A stretch of DNA of 64,000 bases from JAQIBY01 sp963676165 (GCA_963676165.1 OY781043.1:3658001-3722000); one strand, 5' to 3'; numbered from the stretch's first letter, positions 1 through 9,737 are shown. Numbers and translations are program-made. Notes: generated by a model from the sequence alone, not told the origin.

Positions 1-2
1 AT

Positions 3-488
3 GGATTGTTTTTCGTTCGTGATTTTGAATACAAAGATCAAGAAGAGAAATTATGCATTTCCGGCTCATCAGACTGGTTGATCATTAATGAAAGATTACG
101 TCCACAAATTCCAAACCATGTTATGGAGTCCATTCCTATTAAAGACAAAAAAGCATTAGGGAAATATCCTGAAAAATTGACATATAAAACTGAAATGGAA
201 AAAGTTTTTAATGTTCATATTCGCTTATCGGATCTTGACCCAAATTACCATACAAATAATGTAAGATATTACCAATGGACGGTAGACTGTCTTGCAGAGA
301 AAAATATTTCAGACAATAACATTACCCGAATTGAGATGAATTTTCTTCATGAGAGTAAAAAATCGGATGATTTAGAAATTCTTTATGCGAAAGATGAAAA
401 TGCCCATTGGGTAAAAGGCAAACGAAACGGAAAACAAGATGTGTTTCTGTGTCGTGTAGAGACAATAGATAATGGCGTAGATGCGTAA
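3..488 (+). CDS. Acyl-ACP thioesterase, C-terminal part (gene starts before the window)
   Basis: The frame is open to the left edge, so only about 160 C-terminal residues are visible. They fit the second hot-dog fold of acyl-ACP thioesterases of the FatA/FatB type, which release free fatty acids from acyl carrier protein in the cytoplasm. The segment SDLDPNYHTNNVRYYQW carries the Asp, Asn and His of the family's catalytic site in the D-L-D-x-N-x-H pattern. The Glu in NFLHES, about 33 residues later, fits the remaining catalytic acid. The first TTG in the window (position 6) is not the true start. The next gene is convergent and about 670 bases away, so nothing downstream in this window is likely to be co-transcribed. 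Confidence 0.85.
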   Translation, partial: GLFFVRDFEYKDQEEKLCISGSSDWLIINERLRPQIPNHVMESIPIKDKKALGKYPEKLTYKTEMEKVFNVHIRLSDLDPNYHTNNVRYYQWTVDCLAEKNISDNNITRIEMNFLHESKKSDDLEILYAKDENAHWVKGKRNGKQDVFLCRVETIDNGVDA

Positions 489-1105
489 TAGCGGATCAAG
501 CAAACTTTCTGTGGGGGAAGCCACCAATATATACCATTTTTAACTTGCTTTCTTTCCTATCCCGAATCACAGAAAACTATACTTGAGTGTTCGGGATAAA
601 AACGGATGTTATTATTTAAGGTGTTTTCACGAAAGAAAGCCTGCCCGCAAACCATTAAAAATATGTTGGCAGGCGGGCTAACAAAGAAAATCAGGCGCTG
701 CACCACATTTCCCTATAAACGGATATGATTTCCATGACCCGCGAAAAGTTCATCCCCTGCCTGCCTGTTTACCAGCCGAGGATGGCAGGCAGACTCGCAG
801 GCACAGCTCTAAAAATTCCAATCACATCTCGTTTAATTACGGTAAATTCACTGATGTGCCAAAGTTCGCATCTGGGGCATTACCAAGTATATGTCTGTAG
901 TTTTACGAAAATCGGATAGTACTGGACTAACGCAAAAACTTGCTGGGAATGTGGTTGTAGGTGTTATGCTGACAACGCCAACTGGCGTAGAAGTGAGTCA
1001 ATAGCCAACCTGTACGACCGATAGCGGGGACAAGTAGTAACAAAAGATTAACGTTCCCCACAACTTTTTTGTTTAACCCGTAATAGCACAGACGAGTAGA
1101 GGCAT
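489..1105. other. Gene-free stretch with GC-rich inverted repeats
   Basis: No convincing gene lies here; the one open frame (725-919) has a low-complexity, family-less translation. The DNA is richer in G and C than its surroundings. It holds several copies of a CTGCCTGCC-like word, including a perfect inverted pair at 757-765 and 784-792, and related words near 641-680. A short hairpin (CGCC/GGCG) lies near 974-985. Such GC-rich repeat words are seen between genes in many Bacteroidota, but I cannot name the element. Confidence 0.4.
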
Positions 1106-1141
1106 AAAAAAACCTCCAAAGCTTGGCTTGGAGGTTTTTTT
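1106..1141. terminator. Bidirectional intrinsic terminator
   Basis: A perfect 14-bp stem (arms 1106-1119 and 1128-1141, core CCTCCAA/TTGGAGG) with an 8-base loop is flanked by seven A on one side and seven T on the other, so it can stop transcription in both directions. It lies 17 bases beyond the stop codon of the minus-strand S46 peptidase gene. Confidence 0.9.
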
Positions 1142-1158
1142 GTTTATCTGTAAATTAC

Positions 1159-3339
1159 TTATTCAATGATTTCAAGTTCATCAATAATATTGCTTGCATC
1201 ACCAAATTTTTCAATTACCCAGAGCACATAACGTGAATCCACATTAATGGTACGTTGCAATTCAGGATTGTAAATTAAGTTACTGCACAACCATTCCCAG
1301 TTTCCATCAAAAGCAAGACCCACAAGATGTCCTTCTCCATTAAGGATAGGACTACCTGAGTTCCCACCGGTAATGTCATTATCACTAAGGAAACATACAG
1401 GAACAGAACCAGTTTCATCAGCATAACGTCCAAAGTCTTTGTCTTCAATTAACTGGATAAGTTTTGGATCCAGGTCAAATTCTCCATCTCCAGGGATGTA
1501 TTTTTCAAGAATACCTTCAACGTATGTAAATTCACGATAATGAACAGCATCACGAGGATCATAATCTTTAACCGAACCGTAAGTAAGGCGCAATGTAGAG
1601 TTAGCATCTGGATAGAATGCTTTATTTGACTGGAATTCACGCAATCCTGAAATAAATTCACGCTCATTCACAGCAATCTGATCCATCATACCAAGGTATT
1701 CCATTTGTGAACCCATTAATTCACCTATAACACCGTCCCAAAGCATAATAATTGGATCATTCGCCAATTTTTTTGCTTTTGGTTTATCAAGAAAACTCAT
1801 CATGCGTTCTTCACTTGTAAAGATTGATTTTTCAAATGTTTCATCAACAAAACTTTCAATGGATTCTTCAATACTTTTTCCTTTAAATTCTTTAGGTAAA
1901 ACTTCTGTAAAAAATGCAATTTGCTTTTCAGGATCAATATCTTGAACATAAACTAAAAGCACTGCTTGCATAATTTCACGATCAATTTCAGGATGATATC
2001 CCTCAAAGTTTTCACCAATAGTTTTCTTTAAACGATCTAGAGATGAGCTTACATCAACTTTATTTTCGAGTTGTTTTTGCAAACCTTTGAATTGCTGAGC
2101 CATCATAATTTGATCACTAGCTTGCAACAATCCAATGGATGCGTAAATCATTGATTCCGTAACCGGTCCATATTTAGTGTATAATTCTTCAAGGTTTGCT
2201 AATACATCACCATATCTAGCTTGACGAGAATCATCAGCTTTTACCCACTGAGCAAATTCTTGTTGAAGCGCTTTACGGCGTTGAATTGCATCTGTATTAC
2301 GTAAATTTTCAGCTTCACCTTTAAGCATTTTGTGTCCATTAGCGAGGCTAGCATAGGTATCTGCTAATTCAAGTCTGATTTCATCATCAGCATCCATGAA
2401 TTTCTTCATGATTTCAAGTTTCTTTCCAAAAAGACGAACAACAGAAGGATTGAAATAATCTTTTTTGTATTCCATTCCCCAAGAACTCAGATAACGCTCA
2501 GTTGTTCCAGGATATCCCATAATCATGGTATAATCACCTTCTTTTACTCCTTTAATTGAGACAGGAAGAAAATGTAAAGGTTTGTAAGGTACGTTTGATT
2601 CTTCATAACCTTCAGTCGGATTTCCATCAGGTGTCATATACACACGGAAGATAGAAAAATCTCCTGTATGACGTGGCCACATCCAGTTATCAGTGTCACC
2701 ACCATATTTACCAATGCTTGAAGGAGGAGCACCTACGAAGCGTACATCACCGAACACCTCATAAACAAAAAGATAATACTCACCGCCTTGATACATTTCT
2801 TTTACATTTGCTTTGTAATGTGTACCCTCAATGGCTTCATCTTTTATTGTTTTAATTCGATCTGAAACAAGTTTTGCTCTTTCACTTTCTTCCATTTCAT
2901 AAGTGATTTCTTCCAAAATACGGTCAGTTACATTTTCAATGCGAACGACACGTGATACAGACAATCCAGGAACAGCAATTTCTTCATCATGAGATTTTGC
3001 CCAAAAACCATCATCAAGGTAATTGTTTTCTGTAGATGACAATGTAGCAATCGACTCATATCCACAATGATGATTAGTAAACATCAACCCTTTAGAGGAA
3101 ACTATTTCACCAGTACAAAAACCAGCTCCACCTTCTCCAATAAGTTGAAAAATTGCATCTTTCAATGATGAATTATTGATACTATAAATTTCTTCTGGAC
3201 TGAGTTTCAAACCCAACTTTTGCATATCAGTATAATTCATCTTGCTGATATGACCAGGAATCCACATTCCTTCGTCAGCTTTTACTGTTGAAATAAAAGC
3301 AAACAGAATGGCTAAAATTAACGTTAAATGTTTTTTCAT
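1159..3339 (-). CDS. S46 family dipeptidyl-peptidase (DPP7-like)
   Basis: Predicted secreted serine exopeptidase of 726 residues that removes dipeptides from oligopeptides in the periplasm or at the cell surface. It has a signal peptide (MKKHLTLILAILFAF, cleavage after ADE or nearby), the catalytic His in TNHHCGY near residue 91, an Asp-containing GGDTDNWMWPRHTGDFS segment, and the nucleophile Ser in GGNSGSP near residue 661. The residue 18 positions after the Ser is Gly (FDGNW). In the characterised Porphyromonas enzymes this site is Gly in DPP7 and Arg in the Asp/Glu-specific DPP11, so I infer DPP7-like preference for hydrophobic residues. An in-frame ATG at 3393 exists, but the signal peptide decides for 3339. 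The gene stands alone and ends at a strong terminator. Confidence 0.93.
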   Translation of the reverse strand: MKKHLTLILAILFAFISTVKADEGMWIPGHISKMNYTDMQKLGLKLSPEEIYSINNSSLKDAIFQLIGEGGAGFCTGEIVSSKGLMFTNHHCGYESIATLSSTENNYLDDGFWAKSHDEEIAVPGLSVSRVVRIENVTDRILEEITYEMEESERAKLVSDRIKTIKDEAIEGTHYKANVKEMYQGGEYYLFVYEVFGDVRFVGAPPSSIGKYGGDTDNWMWPRHTGDFSIFRVYMTPDGNPTEGYEESNVPYKPLHFLPVSIKGVKEGDYTMIMGYPGTTERYLSSWGMEYKKDYFNPSVVRLFGKKLEIMKKFMDADDEIRLELADTYASLANGHKMLKGEAENLRNTDAIQRRKALQQEFAQWVKADDSRQARYGDVLANLEELYTKYGPVTESMIYASIGLLQASDQIMMAQQFKGLQKQLENKVDVSSSLDRLKKTIGENFEGYHPEIDREIMQAVLLVYVQDIDPEKQIAFFTEVLPKEFKGKSIEESIESFVDETFEKSIFTSEERMMSFLDKPKAKKLANDPIIMLWDGVIGELMGSQMEYLGMMDQIAVNEREFISGLREFQSNKAFYPDANSTLRLTYGSVKDYDPRDAVHYREFTYVEGILEKYIPGDGEFDLDPKLIQLIEDKDFGRYADETGSVPVCFLSDNDITGGNSGSPILNGEGHLVGLAFDGNWEWLCSNLIYNPELQRTINVDSRYVLWVIEKFGDASNIIDELEIIE

Positions 3340-3813
3340 GTTACGATTTTTGATGTTAACAACTTCTTGCAATTTAGCACAAAAGCAGCACACTACAAAT
3401 ACTCTGCTGTTAATATGTTCTTAAGAAAAGCTTTGCATTCACTAAAACAACAAAGCCAACACACTGTTATAATGACAGTTAAACGATGCCTAATAATATT
3501 TCAGAAGTTGTTCAGATGTAGCAAATAATACAGATCATCTCAACTAAACAAGAAGAAACACTGCTTATTTCACCACCACATTGATAATTTTCTTAAATAA
3601 TAAATAAGGAAAACATATATAACAAATTGTTTTTCACAATGTTGACCGATAAAGGTTTTAAGTTTTCTCTCCAATAGCCAGCTGACCGAGATGATACTGA
3701 TTTCAATGTATTTAGATAGGACGAATCTTTTTTCTATATATACATCATTTTTATTGGACAGCACTGTTTTTTTATTAAATTTACCAATAGATATAAACTA
3801 AATTGTATTTATT
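3340..3813. other. Intergenic region holding a copy of the leuS tail
   Basis: A region of about 470 bases between divergent genes. Apart from the duplicated leuS end (listed separately) I see only AT-rich DNA. The open frames at 3328-3528 (+) and 3570-3764 (-) show no recognisable family and are probably chance. Confidence 0.5.
3565..3594. repeat. 30-bp direct repeat of the leuS 3' end (upstream copy)
   Basis: These 30 bases match positions 4221-4250, the last ten codons of leuS, at 29 of 30 positions and in the same orientation. Read on the minus strand both copies give KKIINVVVK and a stop; the single difference is synonymous (ATT for ATC). Upstream in the same frame the copy has only 13 further codons before a stop, so it is a fragment. 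The two copies bracket the 132-residue secreted-protein gene. Confidence 0.9.
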
Positions 3814-4212
3814 ATGAGAACAAAACAACTTCTCCTGACAATATTCTTTCTTTTAATCCTTGGTTTAACATCCGCTTTTGCGGACATTGTCATTGTAATT
3901 AAAGGAGGGAAAGTACATGATGATGGCAGTGTAACGTATCATTTAATTGAGATGAGGTTTAATGATAATGAAAATCTTTATCTCAAGAAATGCAAAGGAA
4001 AAGGTCCAAATGCTTTTCCTACAACAGGTATTGTTACCGTTGGTAATACAAAAATCCATGTTGAAAATGAAATTTATCCAATGATTATCAGTGAACTGAA
4101 AAATGGAAACAAAAAAGGCTCAGCGACGATTTCTGGAATTGAATTTTTCTGGAAAAACGCCAAACTTATCGGTGATAATCATTTGGAATGTAAACTGACA
4201 ATTAAAGAATAA
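3814..4212 (+). CDS. Small secreted protein of unknown function
   Basis: A 132-residue protein that I do not recognise. Residues 1-23 are a clear signal peptide (MRTKQLLLTIFFLLILGLTSAFA), so export is likely. The mature part is rich in short beta-prone stretches and Lys/Asn/Gly, with two Cys-Lys spots (KKCKGKG and ECKL), and has no membrane segment. It sits between two direct copies of the leuS tail and points towards leuS, ending eight bases before it. That arrangement suggests the segment arrived by insertion or duplication. Confidence 0.6.
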   Translation: MRTKQLLLTIFFLLILGLTSAFADIVIVIKGGKVHDDGSVTYHLIEMRFNDNENLYLKKCKGKGPNAFPTTGIVTVGNTKIHVENEIYPMIISELKNGNKKGSATISGIEFFWKNAKLIGDNHLECKLTIKE

Positions 4213-4220
4213 ACGATTCT

Positions 4221-7007
4221 TTATTTCACCACCACATTGATGATTTTCTTAGGCACAAGGATGAATTTCACCACTTGTTTTCCTTCCAACCATTTTTGTG
4301 CATTTTCATGCTCTAAAATGGCTTTTTCAATGGCATCTTTGCTCATATTCAAAGGAAATTCTTGCTTAAAACGCATTTTTCCATTGAAAGAAACTGGATA
4401 TTCATAACTGTTTTCCACCAAAAGTGCCGGATCATATTCTGGGAATACTGCTTTTGTTACAGATTCCTCATGACCTAGTAATGACCACAATTCTTCAGCA
4501 AGATGAGGAGCAAAAGGCGCAATCAAAATTGCCATTGGCTCGAGAATTTCCCGTTGATTTGCATTTAGATCAGCCAAGTCATTGGTAATTATCATAAATG
4601 TACTAATGCAGGTATTGAAAGAGAAACGTTCAATGTCCTCTCCGACTTTCTTAATGCAAGCATGAAGCACTTTCTTTGTTTTTGCATCAGCAGCTTCCTC
4701 ACTGACAGAAAGTTCATTTTCACTGTTGTGAAATAAACGCCAGAATTTCTTTACAAAACGAGAAACACCTTCAATTCCATTGGTATCCCATGGTTTATGA
4801 GCTTCAATCGGACCAAGAAACATTTCGTACATTCTCAAAGTATCGGCACCGTATTGCTCCACCAAATCATCTGGGTTTTGGACATTGTATTTTGATTTGG
4901 ACATTTTTTCCACTTCCCATCCACAGATGTACTTTCCATCTTCAAGGATGAATTCTGCATCGGCGAACTCTACACGCCATTGCTTGAAAGCCTCAACATC
5001 CAATACATCATTATTCACAAAATTAATATCCACATGTTGACGCACTGTATCGTAATCTTTTCGTAAGCCGTAGCTTACAAATTGATTGGTATTTTTAACC
5101 CGATACACAAAACTTGAGCGTCCTTGAATCATTCCTTGATTAATCAGCTTTTTGAATGGCTCTTCTTTTACGGAAAGTCCCAAATCAAAGAGGAACTTAT
5201 TCCAGAAACGAGCATAAATCAAGTGTCCGGTAGCATGCTCAGCTCCACCAATATATAAATCCACATCCTGCCAGTAATTGACTGCTTCAGGTGAAAAATA
5301 TTGTGCATCGTTATGTGGATCCATGTATCGTAAATAATACCCGCTGGAACCTGCAAAACCTGGCATGGTGTTCGTTTCTAAAGGATATCCTTCTTTAGTT
5401 TTCCAATTTTCTGCACGTGCAAGTGGTGGATCACCGGCTTCTGTCGGCAAATATTTATCCACTTCAGGCAAGTTCAACGGCAATTCATCTTCACTCAAAC
5501 AATAAGGAATTCCATTCTTGTAATATACAGGGAAAGGCTCTCCCCAATAACGCTGACGTGAGAAGATAGCATCTCTCAATTTGAAATTTACTTTCGCATA
5601 ACCGATTTCTTTCTCTTCCAACATTTCTATCACAGCATCGATGGCATCTTTGACAGATAAACCATTGATTTCCTCTGAATTAATAAGTGTTCCTTCTTTA
5701 GAATCCTTGCTTTTTTCCCAATCATCGGTATTTTCAGGGTTTTCCCCTTCAGGGACAACCACCTGAATTACAGGCAAATTAAAATGTCGTGCAAACTTAA
5801 AGTCACGGCTATCGTGTCCTGGAACTGCCATAATTGCTCCGGTACCATATCCGGCAAGCACATAATCTGCAATGTAAATTGGCAATCGAGCACCATTGAG
5901 TGGGTTGATGCCATATGCTCCGGTAAATACTCCGGTTACTTGTTTCCCTTCCATTTGACGCTCGCGCTCAGAACGGTTTTTCGCCCAAGTAACATAGTTT
6001 TCAACTTCTTCATGTTGCTCATCGGTGGTCATTTTTTCGACAAGCTCATGTTCAGGAGCAATAACCATAAATGTGGTTCCCCACAAGGTATCAGGACGGG
6101 TTGTAAACACCTCAATAATGTCCCCATGATTTTCCAGAGTGAAATTTACCGATGCACCACGAGATTTCCCAATCCAGTATTTTTGCATTTCTCTCAGTGA
6201 ATCCGACCAATCCACCTGATCTAAACCAGAAAGCAAACGATCAGCATATGCAGTGATTCGCAATGACCATTGTTTCATGACTTTGCGCTCAACAGGATGT
6301 CCTCCGCGCTCAGAAAATCCATCTTTCACCTCATCATTAGCAAGGACAGTGCCCAATTCAGTACACCAGTTAACCATAGTATCTGAAAGGTAAGCCAAAC
6401 GATAATTCATGAGCATTTCAGATTGTTCTTGCTCGTTCATTTGTTTCCATTCATCCGCAGAAAATGCAGTATGCTCATCGTGTGCCGCATCAAGATTTTC
6501 TGAACCTTGAGTTTCAAAATGAGCAATTAAGGTTTCAATATTTTGAGCTTTCGCTTGAGCCTTATCGTACCAATGATTGAATAATTGTATGAATGTCCAC
6601 TGTGTCCATTTGTAATATTTTGGATCACAGGTTTGCACTTCGCGAGACCAGTCAAAACTAAATCCAAGCTGATCAAGTTGCTGGCGATACCGTGCAATGT
6701 TCTTTTCCGTTGTAATTGCAGGGTGTGTCCCAGTTTGAATTGCATATTGCTCTGCAGGAAGTCCATATGCATCGTATCCCATTGGATGAAGCACATTAAA
6801 GCCTTTGAGTGTTTTGAAACGAGAGTAAATGTCAGAAGCAATATACCCTAAAGGATGTCCTACATGCAAACCTGCTCCGGAAGGATAAGGAAACATATCC
6901 AAAACAAAATACTTAGGTTTTGATTCATCTTCTGTGACTTTATATGTCTGATTTTTACTCCAGTAGGATTGCCACTTTTTCTCAATTGCATTAAAATTAT
7001 ACTCCAT
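4221..7007 (-). CDS. leuS: Leucyl-tRNA synthetase
   Basis: Cytoplasmic class I aminoacyl-tRNA synthetase of 928 residues that charges tRNA-Leu. The HIGH-type motif is HVGH at residues 48-51 (preceded by FPYPSGAGL) and the KMSKS loop is at 701-705. Between them lie the CP1 editing domain, with the TRPDTLWGTTF and GTGAIMAVPGHDSRDF signatures, and the ARFWNKFLFDLG segment. The anticodon-binding domain and a C-terminal extension follow. The length is normal for Bacteroidota. A variant -7 box, TAATTTCG, can be read on the minus strand near 7033-7040, ahead of the ATG. The last ten codons also occur as a copy at 3565-3594. Confidence 0.98.
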   Translation of the reverse strand: MEYNFNAIEKKWQSYWSKNQTYKVTEDESKPKYFVLDMFPYPSGAGLHVGHPLGYIASDIYSRFKTLKGFNVLHPMGYDAYGLPAEQYAIQTGTHPAITTEKNIARYRQQLDQLGFSFDWSREVQTCDPKYYKWTQWTFIQLFNHWYDKAQAKAQNIETLIAHFETQGSENLDAAHDEHTAFSADEWKQMNEQEQSEMLMNYRLAYLSDTMVNWCTELGTVLANDEVKDGFSERGGHPVERKVMKQWSLRITAYADRLLSGLDQVDWSDSLREMQKYWIGKSRGASVNFTLENHGDIIEVFTTRPDTLWGTTFMVIAPEHELVEKMTTDEQHEEVENYVTWAKNRSERERQMEGKQVTGVFTGAYGINPLNGARLPIYIADYVLAGYGTGAIMAVPGHDSRDFKFARHFNLPVIQVVVPEGENPENTDDWEKSKDSKEGTLINSEEINGLSVKDAIDAVIEMLEEKEIGYAKVNFKLRDAIFSRQRYWGEPFPVYYKNGIPYCLSEDELPLNLPEVDKYLPTEAGDPPLARAENWKTKEGYPLETNTMPGFAGSSGYYLRYMDPHNDAQYFSPEAVNYWQDVDLYIGGAEHATGHLIYARFWNKFLFDLGLSVKEEPFKKLINQGMIQGRSSFVYRVKNTNQFVSYGLRKDYDTVRQHVDINFVNNDVLDVEAFKQWRVEFADAEFILEDGKYICGWEVEKMSKSKYNVQNPDDLVEQYGADTLRMYEMFLGPIEAHKPWDTNGIEGVSRFVKKFWRLFHNSENELSVSEEAADAKTKKVLHACIKKVGEDIERFSFNTCISTFMIITNDLADLNANQREILEPMAILIAPFAPHLAEELWSLLGHEESVTKAVFPEYDPALLVENSYEYPVSFNGKMRFKQEFPLNMSKDAIEKAILEHENAQKWLEGKQVVKFILVPKKIINVVVK

Positions 7008-7079
7008 AATTTGCTTACTATTCGATTCGCAGCGAAATTAAGAAATATTATGGAAGTTTCTGACTTGTGTGAGTAGAAA

Positions 7080-7222
7080 GTGTTTAGGGCTTCGAGACTC
7101 TTGGCATAGCGTGAGATGGCTTCGAGACGATTCGCCTGTCAGCTGAGGAGGTCCGCCTGCTGGCGGTTTGTCTCGAAGCTTGGCGAATCCCTCAGTCTTC
7201 TTTTGAATCGTCTCGAAGGCAC
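7080..7222. repeat. Imperfect palindromic repeat element
   Basis: The word CTTCGAGAC occurs twice directly (from 7090 and 7120) and twice inverted (GTCTCGAAG from 7170 and in 7205-7218). The best pair is CTTCGAGACGATTC (7120-7133) with GAATCGTCTCGAAG (7205-7218), a perfect 14-bp stem around a GC-rich middle. It lies between leuS and the pseudogene and has no coding potential. It looks like a REP-type intergenic element. Confidence 0.6.
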
Positions 7223-7293
7223 CGGAACGACTTGAAATATCCTTGTTTCACATCGAATATTTCACTATATTTGTAGATATAAAATATCACAAC

Positions 7294-8759
7294 ATGAAAC
7301 TATCTTACATTTTTAAGCCAACTACGGTAATAATTGTAGCCATTTTAGCATTTAGCCAAGCTACAAACGCACAAAACTGGTAACTACTATCAACAGAAAA
7401 AACTTACAACTATACAAACAACGAGACTGGCTACATTACACATCAATTATGGGTTGATAGCTCGGAAACAGTCACCAATGGAGACATGCATTTTTGAACC
7501 GTATTGCAGGTATGTGCGATACGTGTAACGATCTCATTGAATATTATACAGGGAAATATTTCACCAACAATCACCCACAGTTTTTAATGAAAAAAGCCCT
7601 CCAAAATGAAAACTATTTTTGGATGCAAGACTCTTCTAGCATGGTTATTTATCCTCATGCTGATTTAAATGACACCTGGCTTTTTGATAGTACCCACAAT
7701 CTGACAGCTGAAGTAACTGCATTATCCGAAGTAAATATTTTCGGACAAACAGACTCCATTAAAACCATATCGGTTAATGGAAGAGAAGTCCAGATTTAAA
7801 AATCCTTTGGCATCATTCAATTTCCGGATTATGCAACTGAAAATATGAGTTTTCAATTGATTGGCATTGAAAGTGAAGACGAATCATTCGGATATCAGCG
7901 CCCTTCTTTGTTGGATTTCTTTGATATGGAAATAGGAGACGGGAAAAAATATAAAACTTCGTATGGAAATCCTGAAGAATCATCATATAATCATATTCCA
8001 TTGAAACTTATCGAGCGTAATATAACAACTGATAGCTTAGAACTCATTTATGAAAACACGACGGACTTAAGCATTGTAAGAGAAGTGATTTACTTAAACG
8101 AGCCCCACCCTGCAACAGCTCCACTTAATTGTTTTTATCCTTTTGCAACCGGATATGGTATGTCATCAGACTTGGAGGTTTTCTATTCTATGACAAACAC
8201 ACAGAAAATTTCACACACAACCTGGACTCCCGACACAACATTGGTTATGGAATTTGGTATTTGTTTTGGTTACGGATCGTTCTACTTTTGGGAATCAAAT
8301 GATTTCCTTTACGCAGACAAAATTTACGACTCTGTTAATCAGGTATTTTACAATGTTGCACTTATGGACTTCAAAAACATGGATGATTACAGTTTTAGCA
8401 ACAAATTTTTTGGCAAAACCTATGGCATGGTACATAGAGAATATTTCCATTTTGAAGAGCATTTTACAAAATGTATTTACGATTATATTGAAGATGATGG
8501 AGATTGGGTTCTAACGGTTGATGACGACAAAAAAAACATAAACAGTCACATCTACCCAAATCCAGTCAGTGATAAATTATACATTTCAAACATTGCAGAA
8601 GGCACAGCTTATGAGATTTTTGATCGCTTTGGGAGAAAAGTCATGGCAGGAGAATATCAACATGCTATCTCTCTTTACGAATTATCATCTGGAATGTATT
8701 TCATCCACTATCCCAAAAATCAAGATAGTATCCGAAAAAGATTTGTAGTTGTTGAATAA
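7294..8759 (+). pseudogene. Decayed gene for a secreted type IX cargo protein
   Basis: One ancestral reading frame can be followed through three lesions. The ATG at 7294 starts a good signal peptide (MKLSYIFKPTTVIIVAILAF). TAA interrupts it at 7381-7383, the frame continues to TGA at 7495-7497, and a shift in the T run 7491-7495 restores it (the phrase MHF then LNRIAGMCDTC). Another in-frame TAA at 7797-7799 is followed directly by sensible sequence (KSFGIIQFPDYATEN). The last part, a 304-codon frame from 7845, ends in a type A type IX sorting domain (HIYPNPVSDKLYISN, SSGMYFIHY). I do not recognise the middle part. The last frame could still be translated but lacks a signal peptide. Confidence 0.8.
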
Positions 8760-8774
8760 TAACAACCGTGTATT

Positions 8775-9725
8775 CTAAAAAACCAATTTTAGCAAATAAT
8801 AAAGCAACGGCAAGCTTGCAAGACTAAAAACGGTTGTTAAAAATATGTTTTGAGTTGCTTGAAAGTCATTCAAGCCCAATTCTCTTGCAATGACTGAAAC
8901 AATTATCATGCATGGCATCCCGGCTTGCAACACGATAACGATAACAGCATCTGTATCCATCCAAGCTAAACCCAAAGACTGCAAAATATATAACACCCCA
9001 GCAACAATTGCAGGTCCGAGGATTAGCTTATTCAAGGACAACAAATACGATCTGAAGTTTTGAATTAAAACAAGGAGTTTCACCTGTGCTAAAACAGCTC
9101 CAACATAAACCATAGAAAGATAAATTGTCGTGTGTCCAATTCCACTTAAGGCTTTGTTAAACACAAAAGGCAAACTTATCCCTGAAAAGTAAAATAGAAA
9201 CCCCAATGCAAAAGCCAATGTATTTAAATTCAACAAGTGTTTCCATGAATGTTTACTGGATTGATCAGATGCTTTACTCATCATAACTATCCCCCATGTC
9301 CACATAAGCACATCTTGCCCAAGCTGAAAAAGTGTCGCATACAGTAAACCTTTACCTCCCGGAAACAATGCATCCATCAATGGGAAACCCAAAAACACAA
9401 CATTTCCAAACATAGTGTGAGCCTTATGCAATGCTTTATTCTGACGATCAAGTTTAAGAATACGAGCCGATCCACTCGACAGAAGATAAAAAACAAGGAC
9501 AGAAAATGCACCAAAAACAAATATCACCAATCCATTGATTAAGGTTTTGCTATCCGTTTCTAAATTAGCAATGGTTGTAAAAAGCAACAAAGGAAGAGTA
9601 ACCTTCATTATCACCCTAACAAGAGCTTGATTGATCTCTTTATTTACTGCCTTTAGCACAAATGCAAGATACCCTACCAGTGTAATCAATCCCAAAATCA
9701 ATATTTGATTTGCAATAAGATTCAT
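8775..9725 (-). CDS. AEC family (auxin efflux carrier-type) membrane transporter
   Basis: A 316-residue inner-membrane protein with about ten hydrophobic segments arranged as two five-helix halves, as in the AEC/bile-acid-sodium-symporter fold. Family-like features are the N-terminal helix with NQILILGLITLVGYL, the KVTLPLLLFTTIANL stretch, the FGNVVFLGFPLMDALF segment in the first half, and QAGMPCMIIVSVIARELG in the second. Substrates of bacterial members are mostly organic acids or amino acids; none can be assigned here. A -7-like box lies only four bases before the ATG. The gene converges on the upstream pseudogene. Confidence 0.88.
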   Translation of the reverse strand: MNLIANQILILGLITLVGYLAFVLKAVNKEINQALVRVIMKVTLPLLLFTTIANLETDSKTLINGLVIFVFGAFSVLVFYLLSSGSARILKLDRQNKALHKAHTMFGNVVFLGFPLMDALFPGGKGLLYATLFQLGQDVLMWTWGIVMMSKASDQSSKHSWKHLLNLNTLAFALGFLFYFSGISLPFVFNKALSGIGHTTIYLSMVYVGAVLAQVKLLVLIQNFRSYLLSLNKLILGPAIVAGVLYILQSLGLAWMDTDAVIVIVLQAGMPCMIIVSVIARELGLNDFQATQNIFLTTVFSLASLPLLYYLLKLVF

Positions 9726-9729
9726 AGTA

Positions 9730-9737
9730 CAAAGGTA
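9730..9737 (-). promoter_or_regulatory. Possible Bacteroidetes -7 box for the AEC gene
   Basis: On the minus strand this reads TACCTTTG, a match to TAnnTTTG. It ends four bases before the ATG, which would give a leaderless or nearly leaderless transcript. No clear -33 TTTG partner is present, so chance is possible. Confidence 0.35.

Noticed and set aside
725..919. Open frame of 64 codons on the plus strand
   Set aside because: Its translation has no family resemblance, runs through the GC-rich inverted repeats, and has no promoter or ribosome-binding context.
910..985. Possible integron attC site (ACTAACGC ... GTTATGC)
   Set aside because: The core boxes do not match RYYYAAC/GTTRRRY and the arms are not complementary; no integrase or cassette array is present.
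3570..3764. Minus-strand open frame ending in the duplicated leuS tail
   Set aside because: It reads the repeat in a different frame from leuS and shows only a random-looking hydrophobic translation.
5784..6200. Plus-strand open frame of 138 codons inside leuS
   Set aside because: It is the antisense shadow of the editing-domain coding region with no independent support.
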